The notes under the pieces: model-generated | Told to the model about the DNA's origin: nothing | The model's input: the letters and a program-made list of their open reading frames with translations, nothing else | Database searches by the model: none | Shown: positions 52,201-58,580 of the stretch, piece by piece | How the letters are laid out: each line of letters starts with the position of its first letter | How positions within the stretch are numbered: the first letter of the stretch is position 1 | Source of the DNA: a virus | Reading direction: 5' to 3' (one strand) | Length of the DNA stretch: 64,000 bases | IMG/VR virus record: IMGVR_UViG_3300042868_007692 | Coordinates: 1 to 64,000 of that record | Position numbers and translations under genes: made by a program

Positions 52201-55200
52201 TAAACTCTAATATTACTCCACTCAGCTTCTGGAACCATACCTACATTAACTTTAGAGCCAGGTAAATACTTGTCCCAATCTAATAATTCTCTATAATCTA
52301 TAGCCCCTTCTTCATAATTTAAGGTGTCTGTTAAAACAGGTTGTCTAACAAAAGTACCTGTCTTTTTACCTTGAGCATCTAATATTTCTATTTCTTCATA
52401 TTTAATTGCATTAAAGCCAAACCTTAAAGCTAGACTAGTAATTCTTCTATCATTTAAAGATTTAACAGGAACATTTTCATCATTAAAAGTCACAGTTTTA
52501 ACTTGAGCTTTTTCAGTAATTTTTAATTGTTCATTACCATCTGCAACAACTTCTTCTGCAGTACTTACTTTAGTAGCTACATTTTTAAAAATGGCATCAA
52601 TATGAGCTTGAGCTTCTTGAACTGTATTTTTTAAAGGTTCAAAAACCTCATCATAAATCTCTTCAAAATTAGTTTCTGCTAATCCAGCTACTTTCCAGCC
52701 TAATACATAAGCATCAAAAGACTCTTCTGCTTTTTCTTTAGTAGTAAACCTAATAAAATAATTAAGAAGATCTTTAAAAGTAGGTTCTTGCCCTGAAACT
52801 TTTTTCATATCTCCATAAACTTTTTTAACTACTGCTCCTACAATTTTAACTTGCTCTTCATTAAAAGCTCCAGTATCTGCAGGCATTAAAGATAGTGGAT
52901 CTAAAAAATCATCTTGAGAAACTACAACAGCTTCTGCACTAATTTTAGTTACTTCAGGGGTTCCTTCTTTTTTAACTTCATTAGGTTTAGTAACAGCTTC
53001 AATTTGTTGTTGAGCTTCATTGATAGATTGAGAAATAGCTCCCATAGTCACTGGCAACTCTTCTTCAACAGCATCTTCTCTTAAAGAATTTTCTATAAAC
53101 TTGCTTAGAGTTTCTGCAGTAATATCTGACTCAATATTAAATAATTCTTTAATAGTCTCAGGATTAACTTTTTGATTAGCATTAAACTCTTCTAATAAAA
53201 CAGGAGCTGCAATTTCTAAGGTATCAAAATACTCATCCTGAATCTCTTCATTATCCAAAATAATAGGATGTAATAAGCTTTGTTTAACAGTCTCTAATTG
53301 AGTTTGATGTTTTGTAATATCTTCTGCTGTAGCTTCTTGTACATTTTCATTTTCTATTGCATTTTCAGTGGCATTAATAAGTTTTACTTTTTCTTCTGAC
53401 ACTTTTTTAGCAGTCTCTTGAAGCAAAGCAATTCTATCAAAAGAACCAGTTTGTTTTTGTTTAGCTTGTAGTTTTGCTATTTTTTTATACTTCTGTTTGA
53501 TTTCTTCAACTTTTTGAGCTGATAAACCTAGAGTATCTAATCTTACAAAAGCTTGGTCTATAAATTTATCATTTAAAATAACTTCCCCTGTAGAATCAAA
53601 TTCTAATCCGGCATCTGTTAAATTATTTTCTTGAATGTATCTGACAGAGTCAGAAAATTGAATCTGAACATTTTTAATTTTTTGTAAGGTTTCCTCATAC
53701 TTAGGACTGACTTGCTCATTAAAAGCTTTAACAGTCATTTTTCTAGCTGAGTCTATATTATTTCTTGCAGCTTTTAAGCTTACATAAGTCTGTACAGCAG
53801 GTAATTCAGCTTTATCTAAAGCTTGTTTAAACTTTTCTAACTTTTCTGCTTCTTCTGCATCTACAGGTTCTATTTCTAATAAAGTATCTGGGTTACTTAC
53901 TACAGGCATTAAAGAGGCCTCTACATTAATTGTAGATAAGTAATCTTGGTATTCTTGATTTGCAAGTTCTCTTTGAGTCAAAATCTCTTTATCTAATTGC
54001 TCTAAAGATTGTCCAAGGTTAAGTTTAGAAGCTGCTAAATCTACAATTTTATCTATGTTACTTCTAGTCCCATATTTTTTATAAGTTTTATTTAAATCTG
54101 AAATCTTACCTTTAGCTAAAAGAATATTCAATGCAGTTTCTTCACTAAACTTAGTGTTTTTATTTTCAATAACTTTATCTAAAGTTTTTTCAAATTCATC
54201 TAAAGTATTAGTTTTAATTGCTTTTATGGCTAAATTAAAAAACTTCTTTTGTTCAATAGTATCTGCAGCCTCAAGAGATTCTGGAGTACCCTCTTCTCTT
54301 AAAGCTTGAATTTTATGATCATAGTCTACTTGACTAAAAATAGTTCCTCCTGAAGCCATTAAAACAGTTTCAGCTAAGTCTTCATCAGTCATAGAATTAT
54401 CAATAGCTTTATACATATCTCTAATAGCAGCTCTCTCTTCATAAAACTCTTGTCTTTTTTTATAATTAGCTACATTTCCAACAGCCCCTAAAGCTGTAGT
54501 GTGACCACTCATTAATAAAGTTTGTCCAGCTACATCTGCATAAAAATCAGGATTAGCTAATTCTTCAAGTTGAGTTAAGTACTGAGAAGTAAAGTTTTCA
54601 AATCTAAGAGTTGGAGTAGCTTGTACTACAAGCTCTTCAATAAATTCTCCAGGTAAACCATCATAAATTTTATTAGCTCCTGTGTGGTATAAAGCTTTAC
54701 TACTAAGTTTACCTATTCCTAAGTTGTTTACATAGTTCTGGCCTTGTTTAGGTATCTCAGAAAGAAATTTTCTAGTCTTTTGAAAAGGTAATTTAGATAT
54801 CCAACCTTTTGTAGTTTTATTATTTAATAATCTATTACCTAATTTTCCTACATACATTTCAGAACCAAACTCTTTTACAGTCTCTGTATAACCATACAAA
54901 TAAGATTCTTCCCAAGACTTAGGTCTTAACATTTCTTTTTCTCCTTCTAAAGAAGATAGGTAATTGTTTAATTCTTCTAATTGAGTCTTATCTTGATTTG
55001 ATAAGTTAGTCTTATTTTCTAGTTTAGAAATTGCATATTCTAGATTACTTTTTTTAAGGTCATACTCTTTCATAAATTGAGTATAAGCTGCATCATTAGT
55101 TACAACTTTTTTAGACCCATCTTTATCTACAACTAATCTCACATCTCCTACTTGCTGTCTTAACATTGAAGCATAAGTAGTAGGAGAAACTGCAGCTTGA

Positions 55201-56522
55201 GTTCCTAAGCCTACTGCTCCAGGAATAACTTTTTCTATTAAACCAATCTTTAATCTTTTTTTAAGGCTATTCTTTAAAGTTTTTTTAATGACATTTTTAG
55301 TAACTTGTTGCATTCCTGTTTTTGCTAAACTCCCTGCTCCTCCTGTTAAAAAAGTAGACCCTATAAAAATTAAAGAAGACCCTGTACCTTCTCCAGTTTT
55401 ATACCAAAAGGCATCTCTCTTACCTGTTTTTTCAACTACATCATTGAATTCAGCATAAGACCTTAAAAAGTCATTTTCTTCAGGAGTTCTCTCTTGCTCT
55501 TTTTTATCAATGACTTTTAATAAAGACATATCTGTAAGCATTCCTTGTACTCCTAGAGTTCCTATGTTTCTCCAATCATTTTGAAGCCCTGACCAAGCAT
55601 TTCTTTTATTTGCATTGTAGTCTTCAAGTAACTCTAAAGATTTATTATGTTGAGTTAAAGTAGCTCTTTTTAAATCTCTTTTATACCTAACTTCTTTAGC
55701 CTGAGTTAATTTATTTTGTTGATCTATTTGTTCTGGAGTAAACTCATTTCCAAGTAGACTTGTTTTTTCTTTTTTAGGAGAAATTAAATCTGCAAAACTT
55801 TCTAATAAGTCATAACTAAATTTTTGAGAGGGAGTCAAATCATCAGAAGCATCTATACCAATAAGAGAATCATGCTCTTTACTTAAAGCATCAATCTCTT
55901 CTTTGCTTTTTAATACTAGCCCAGCTTTATACTCTTCATACCTTTTAAGAGAAGGAGCTTGAGTTTTGTTAACAACCTCTTTTAAATCTTTAATTTGAGA
56001 ATCTATTGCTGCAATTTGTTTTTGAGGAGAAGTTAACTCCTGTCCCATAATATTTTGTACTACAGGAGAAACAAAATCAGTTATATTAGAAACTATATCT
56101 GATATAAGTCCAGAAGCATACTTGTTTTTATTTAAGTTTGCTTTTTCTTTTTCTAATTGTAGTAACTTCTCTTCTTTAAATTTAAAGTCAAGAAACTTTT
56201 TATCATCTTTTACATCTAACTTAATAACTTCATCTAAAGAACCTTTTTCAGGATTAAGATAAAACTCTTCTTTTTGTTTTTTAAGTTCTAAAGCTGCATT
56301 TCTGGCAACAACTAATTTATCTAATTGTAAACTAGATTCAGACTGTTCATTTAAAACTTTATCAAATTGACCTGCAGGGGCTGAAGCAGCTTTACCTACT
56401 TGCTTCATAGAAGTAGTTGTACCTGGTTGAAACTTAGTCAACTCATTAGTCTTATACTCTTTTTGACTGTCAACTAACTTTGTAAATCTTTCTAAAGGAG
56501 TTAAATTTTTTTTTCCAGACAT
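43230..56522 (-). CDS. Giant protein with RNA polymerase-like core and C-terminal metalloprotease motif (4,430 residues)
   Basis: Residues around 3222-3270 read FRTPTSSHVSASSIEIVGIL, then GLDFDVDKENVY. This matches the beta'-type double-psi barrel motif (RxPT...H... DFDGD), with the three Asp at 3264, 3266 and 3268; the usual Gly is Val. The C-terminal domain has HEVMH (4191-4195) in FMHEVMHALTHRD, a HExxH zinc protease signature. Long helical and coiled-coil regions fill the N-terminal third, and an EEEEEED acidic run lies near 2050. In relatives a single-chain RNA polymerase is packaged in the virion and transcribes early genes. The protease could process the polyprotein. Confidence 0.8.
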   Translation of the reverse strand: MSGKKNLTPLERFTKLVDSQKEYKTNELTKFQPGTTTSMKQVGKAASAPAGQFDKVLNEQSESSLQLDKLVVARNAALELKKQKEEFYLNPEKGSLDEVIKLDVKDDKKFLDFKFKEEKLLQLEKEKANLNKNKYASGLISDIVSNITDFVSPVVQNIMGQELTSPQKQIAAIDSQIKDLKEVVNKTQAPSLKRYEEYKAGLVLKSKEEIDALSKEHDSLIGIDASDDLTPSQKFSYDLLESFADLISPKKEKTSLLGNEFTPEQIDQQNKLTQAKEVRYKRDLKRATLTQHNKSLELLEDYNANKRNAWSGLQNDWRNIGTLGVQGMLTDMSLLKVIDKKEQERTPEENDFLRSYAEFNDVVEKTGKRDAFWYKTGEGTGSSLIFIGSTFLTGGAGSLAKTGMQQVTKNVIKKTLKNSLKKRLKIGLIEKVIPGAVGLGTQAAVSPTTYASMLRQQVGDVRLVVDKDGSKKVVTNDAAYTQFMKEYDLKKSNLEYAISKLENKTNLSNQDKTQLEELNNYLSSLEGEKEMLRPKSWEESYLYGYTETVKEFGSEMYVGKLGNRLLNNKTTKGWISKLPFQKTRKFLSEIPKQGQNYVNNLGIGKLSSKALYHTGANKIYDGLPGEFIEELVVQATPTLRFENFTSQYLTQLEELANPDFYADVAGQTLLMSGHTTALGAVGNVANYKKRQEFYEERAAIRDMYKAIDNSMTDEDLAETVLMASGGTIFSQVDYDHKIQALREEGTPESLEAADTIEQKKFFNLAIKAIKTNTLDEFEKTLDKVIENKNTKFSEETALNILLAKGKISDLNKTYKKYGTRSNIDKIVDLAASKLNLGQSLEQLDKEILTQRELANQEYQDYLSTINVEASLMPVVSNPDTLLEIEPVDAEEAEKLEKFKQALDKAELPAVQTYVSLKAARNNIDSARKMTVKAFNEQVSPKYEETLQKIKNVQIQFSDSVRYIQENNLTDAGLEFDSTGEVILNDKFIDQAFVRLDTLGLSAQKVEEIKQKYKKIAKLQAKQKQTGSFDRIALLQETAKKVSEEKVKLINATENAIENENVQEATAEDITKHQTQLETVKQSLLHPIILDNEEIQDEYFDTLEIAAPVLLEEFNANQKVNPETIKELFNIESDITAETLSKFIENSLREDAVEEELPVTMGAISQSINEAQQQIEAVTKPNEVKKEGTPEVTKISAEAVVVSQDDFLDPLSLMPADTGAFNEEQVKIVGAVVKKVYGDMKKVSGQEPTFKDLLNYFIRFTTKEKAEESFDAYVLGWKVAGLAETNFEEIYDEVFEPLKNTVQEAQAHIDAIFKNVATKVSTAEEVVADGNEQLKITEKAQVKTVTFNDENVPVKSLNDRRITSLALRFGFNAIKYEEIEILDAQGKKTGTFVRQPVLTDTLNYEEGAIDYRELLDWDKYLPGSKVNVGMVPEAEWSNIRVYVGRDSENKPITKPYSEIFQEKLNANPDYRNSEDFINSVPVVAYNNEGQPVAYIHETSWYNPWNVADPNRKDNSVNPSSISSSHRQAIEESQNTISSFRKAVINQGVNKVTIKEKNNGAFYTIEKIKDAEGNFIELLSIKEANPQSVIVVQGNQNMLEVGMNKYFEDSTRVVINKEMINAKGARGKVWHLRRIGTDSEGRQTWQAFLTSNYKNIKEIGKTPAQELETVKWAWAAYSMFDTQVDKENKQVIQEIRNKFVVGGDYDVTEAQAKKIIKDIKDITGYNLMRYQDADAFFSLFFHPKTGNSRAEFGRQLYIASEKDFYLNVSRDGLDKNMQVPLIENGTVVNTNKTYQDFLKEKLTTGVRSFNIGTENNPKFVTSIQPTIVFEYTSEVEVVTPITAIAEINDVVKAETEEIKNKNFNVEQLLQEALKIQQELGFKPGVSFSALPATLEDVEALKDLFNLVPGLDISQEAHLIDFIYNYINTAIDLNPETKINKEQLLTSISNSYKDIVEPSKQKVQAILEKFAEIQEASEEVTAQKENLINILRVLTNIENHWNADSIKTVLEASGEAYTGQAGIIEKAMQEVTQTSDIKEKKDNLEEEEEEEDVTMKVKSFEDNASLTESGKNKTSYRLRRFMSGVKKLDLEGNVIKGFLGLPTYVNYNEVYDTLYQLLGSGVYIDSNYEMMKAKILEMKQAQPWVVELMERFDKADAQLRNELVVNYRKHAVNMKFTMYISTPEGSKLQVYDTNANEVSRVIMNSWKNNFKASPLVNVEAGEYLINKEKAEELLREYSSWKDKNFDVTDEAVQAWLENFGITLSKGYWNELKSIGFSYQNTFIPYALSFEGNNTPIGLLAEYLRKVQNQKNLNFEENSKAHPFNDMQTVIKTLAKADSKYSGKILSKNFRVAGKNISGITNPTFVTDRVDDLIKSISSGDRELIKNLKSISISSNSTLLELLENDPNFYKKLEANYLSLEALKEFGKASSNFAGITDLNNLDHDITKLGMFQDTQQGTIAHKVGDFTMRVARMFLPTMSDKSQMLTVATGAFNFMAESAIAFNRQEDGVTFTEDLRELLYQKLILPEMKRIANFHKNVKATDIKDYDNAAQLFNFFPVLNTLVDENGDRVVQHLVTGDIKATEILFKEALIDAVETTMHNLVTEKSEVWEEFKQKDKSGQTIKINVFDSKYLNSGKGNLDEKFEIAVYDYVLNSVLNNADMFTVIAGDPALYSQDKLFKEVDKPYFATNDTFYTTLSEKQGINIGKRLALLIAPGRTLAESANKTYKQIFLKDSVDITENAEYLISLFEGEEALNGTLFENASQTIKEALTEYKTANKTRQTVIRKALKDKFKDIEKLGDYFDIESTDAQEYTTLKEHLYILFHDGKLSESKYKDLTEKAIKGITLTKEELGIVLQPIKPVYTGQLFDKDEQGNIKNDVARTVYIKSSSFPLIPELTAGTKLENLRVSLEALEAKYDTTVRASYQTANKVGAKIDSQTIDPLDVESLKGIETAMLTLNRKDFRIQQDVPFKSDLKKEDKVAMGTQIFKLLFGDGMLNLSGFNYEDKSMTGKELYEKYNEVFTNLVENKKQSLFKELGLNSNGVPVSEKVTMQKLQNLLQKEAINRNYPIQDIKSLGLETQVDKEGNEYFDFKIPLWLTTNSDRFESLLNAIVTNRLMNHKIPGNSFVAGSENGFGFQENLSGVQESRVIYLDNYNGVELQGAGVNTDGSFRKAQVLAPSKFKNKEGKLVDLFAKSEGDFIYIEKRENGTWKLKEGMISPELLNQFSFRTPTSSHVSASSIEIVGILPPEVGDLMIVPKNFTKQKGLDFDVDKENVYQLNHIVDFKTGKIEVLNEKHKQKALARLKKLLEEENNIFKSEFGLASMEDFFTLLGSQLDEDTIKELQDQGSNIEKQIEIVTSKLDQKLLENEFIKIHTAVFNNPSKKVQGKINKVLSMDFARQQADLIQESIGTGKTFKETQMLAQEGESIKETEKALKSIVPTFTILSDEYQKKKMGLGSVGKMAIGIYSNYVTFHALTQQTSAPLRLLKSTEEGPENYSITIGKLSSEGVLGKERTLDGFRSIAEVFAERQNTATDNEKEQILGRVNVNGLTIGVDSLLTLLGFDKTTYTENGTTKNLSVAYALLSQPILKDYVEMMQKGKGLTAKYNPNLEQEVIEALENKYKTDSTQEDLKIDSSILTGDALMEGLTTNGSSPAVQLASLKLFLELNDYSKNLAKVQSVLFTGNLGKSIVESNIVHTSLSQFSENSKVANVSSLIGDFLPINTLSDVTGYVRIGDYYVKPQTPQGQIVVQGVYTSQTLWSDFFPYNDPGLQAVISEILNISEVDATNKFKNIEKTLSIIKEVKKYIYSWKGLGLYTEDTAVERKRLFISSASNTSLAEYLSKNTNEEAIVNNKLLNRFTYEVEVDGVSPSFVKYNNTISDNLEEKYLYNSLAELIIQDKPLPNWNGQPFSTKQLAQELITYAYLEGGVQEAIQFIKYIPVEYLSQVGVKTKDGFVSAATIMQRINVKRNPAIFTQLLGAPGENSVEKSIFIKQYFQHNPQEAKVFPDDVNKNNADTFILNEPESPKFITIRKSSKGKQGKLKQNKYQLYEHIGNNTYQRINVLGVHGMNEYQALVKSAKSIIENAPSKTVENQPAVTGVKTEFDTVFDPKLGTVQNDSSVSDTLKRIANSGKESSKRHKVLAEVLIPFASNTQVKIVDTKSIFGVTTSGAYLEGVIYIDQNTPLDKRERVFMHEVMHALTHRDLLKYYSKDKDGFYSVLSPSAPGHVVALHEVWQDFISKTDASLIEKAKQKTLDLRAKIPTLMTSEELEIGYPAVDILEFVAVAFESESFQKYLSTLKTDSGVNLLDKFVEAIKNTLAQLGIEIKAGTLAETSLNNVLNFIESETEIKKQNDIFATTDVDVSALEQEIADRALIEQEDTENAPSQDYSTDSELTPEVNLLPYSAKIASLNISEEEWNSLTSEEKQKIKECN

Positions 56523-56556
56523 GATAATTAATTTAGAATTGTAAAATTAGTAAAAT

Positions 56557-58578
56557 TTATTCAGAAAGTATCAGATCAGAAATAATATCTAAAGTATTTA
56601 CATCTTTTATATTAGAAGTTCTTCCATTTCCAACTACATCTCCTTTTTTATGTAAAAGAGTTTTTTTACCATTAATAGTTTGATAGTAGTCTTTACCATA
56701 ATAAGTAAGACCATTGCCTAGTGGAATAACAGCATTACTTTTACTTAACTTTCTTTCTGTTCTCATTCTTCTACCCTCTTGACTATTTAGAATTTCATTA
56801 ACAGGACCTGTTTCAATATTACTAATTCTTCCTATTACTTCTTTACCTTGTACATTAATTTTAATGCCATAATCCATTTTGTCTGAATCATTCATTGCCC
56901 AAATAGGAGTAACTCCTGATTTATCCGTATTAAAATTAACTATGTTAGTACCATCTGTATATACAAAAGTTTGCTTTCCTAATTCCCCTGTTTGAGAGCC
57001 TCCTGTTACAGGAGTCTTTTTATAAAAACCATATTTGACTAAATCATTCATAGATACCTGAGTTCCTCCTATGTCTCTAAAAGAAGTAACTCCATTTTGA
57101 ACTACTTTAATTTTAAAACCTGAAGGTAGTGTCATTTTTACATTCATGTGTAAACCATTATTAAAAACATGGTCAGCAACTTTTTGTTGTTGTTTAGTAG
57201 TTAACCCTGTTTTTTCCCAAGACATATTAGTATCTCTAGTGGTAATATAGTTAGAATCTAAATGTAAATTCCAAGCCTCTTGAGCTTTAGGGTCAGTACT
57301 ATTAGCATCAAAACCAGTCTCTCTTTTAAAGTCAGCTTTTGTAGCTTGTAACACTTTATTTTTATAAGAAGCATCTTGGTACTGTTGATAAATTTCTTTA
57401 CCTGCTGCAGTATTTTTTACTGCACTAAAGTCTCCTTTTTCAATAGCTTTTATAAGAGAAGCATTATCAGGATTTTTTATAAACTCACTGTAACTAGAAG
57501 CTCCACTTTGGTCTACAAGTAATTGAATAGCTTGAACTTTAGATTGTTTAATACCTGCATAAGCTTTTTCTAAATTTGCATTGAAAGTTTTAGAATCTTT
57601 ACCTGCATAAGCAGTGTAAGTTGCTCCCTCTTTTCCTCCTTCTAAGGTAGCTCCTACATATACAGTCTCCATTTTATCCATTTCTTTAGCAGCTCCAACT
57701 GTGTTCATTATCTTTCCTCCTCCAATAGAAGTTTCTTTTCCTCCATATTTTTGTTGAAGTAAATTTAAACTGCTACCAAAAAATGAACCTGCCTCAGTAT
57801 TTAATCCTTCAGGAGTAATACTATTTTCATAACCATACATATCATATTTTTGTCTTTGAGCTATCCCTTGTAAGTAATTTGGAGTAGTCTCTAAAAAGTT
57901 TTTATACATTGATTGAAGTTGGTCAGGAGTAAAGAATTTTTCACTACTATTACTTTTTACTCTCCATCCTCCTCTATCATTATCCCAACTCGTAGAATGA
58001 TTAACTCCTGGAACTGCTCCTTTCATTATATCTTCTAAAACTATTAATGTGTCTTTAACTCCAATAGTTTCTTCTGTTTGAAAAGTATTAAAAACCCCAG
58101 GAGACTTATAATCTACTCCTGAGTATTCTTGCATCTTAGTTGCTTTTATTTTATCAAACAAACCTGGAGCATAAAGATTAGGATCTTTTTTAATTTTTTC
58201 TTCTTCTGCTGTTACCCAATCATCATAAAGTTTTTTATTATGTTGCATGCTAGCTACTTTACCTAAAGACCAATCTTCATTAATTCTTTTCTTTAAACTG
58301 TAAAGAGTAGTCTTATCATAACTCATAACATTATTTAAAATAGAGTTTACACTAGTATCTATTTCATCTTCATATTGTTTAATAAGTTTTTGTAATTCTG
58401 GTTTGTCAGGATCTAAAACTTGAGCTTTAAGAGTTTCTCCTAAAGCTGTTCTTGCATCTATATCTCCTTGAATTTCTTGGTCTTTTTTTGCTATAGCTCC
58501 AGCCATTAATTCATAGGGAGCTTGGTACATTGCATTGTCTAAAAAAGTGGCTTCTGTACCTTTGTAAAATTGTCCCAT
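56557..58578 (-). CDS. Virion-block protein (673 residues)
   Basis: The protein starts MGQFYKGTEATFLDNAMYQAP and continues with a helical, acidic N-terminal third (DARTALGETLKAQVLDPDKPELQ). The second half is beta-rich (LPSGFKIKVVQNGVTSFRD, VNFNTDKSGVTPIWAM, NGLTYYGKDYYQTING). No enzymatic motif is visible. It sits between the RNA polymerase gene and the 874-residue gene with two bases to the latter. A structural or ejected virion component is inferred from position. Confidence 0.7.
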   Translation of the reverse strand: MGQFYKGTEATFLDNAMYQAPYELMAGAIAKKDQEIQGDIDARTALGETLKAQVLDPDKPELQKLIKQYEDEIDTSVNSILNNVMSYDKTTLYSLKKRINEDWSLGKVASMQHNKKLYDDWVTAEEEKIKKDPNLYAPGLFDKIKATKMQEYSGVDYKSPGVFNTFQTEETIGVKDTLIVLEDIMKGAVPGVNHSTSWDNDRGGWRVKSNSSEKFFTPDQLQSMYKNFLETTPNYLQGIAQRQKYDMYGYENSITPEGLNTEAGSFFGSSLNLLQQKYGGKETSIGGGKIMNTVGAAKEMDKMETVYVGATLEGGKEGATYTAYAGKDSKTFNANLEKAYAGIKQSKVQAIQLLVDQSGASSYSEFIKNPDNASLIKAIEKGDFSAVKNTAAGKEIYQQYQDASYKNKVLQATKADFKRETGFDANSTDPKAQEAWNLHLDSNYITTRDTNMSWEKTGLTTKQQQKVADHVFNNGLHMNVKMTLPSGFKIKVVQNGVTSFRDIGGTQVSMNDLVKYGFYKKTPVTGGSQTGELGKQTFVYTDGTNIVNFNTDKSGVTPIWAMNDSDKMDYGIKINVQGKEVIGRISNIETGPVNEILNSQEGRRMRTERKLSKSNAVIPLGNGLTYYGKDYYQTINGKKTLLHKKGDVVGNGRTSNIKDVNTLDIISDLILSE

Positions 58579-58580
58579 GA

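Noticed and set aside
43230-56522. Intein in the giant polymerase gene
   Set aside because: I saw no Cys/Ser start with matching His-Asn end and no endonuclease-like block; the length is filled by helical and polymerase-like sequence.
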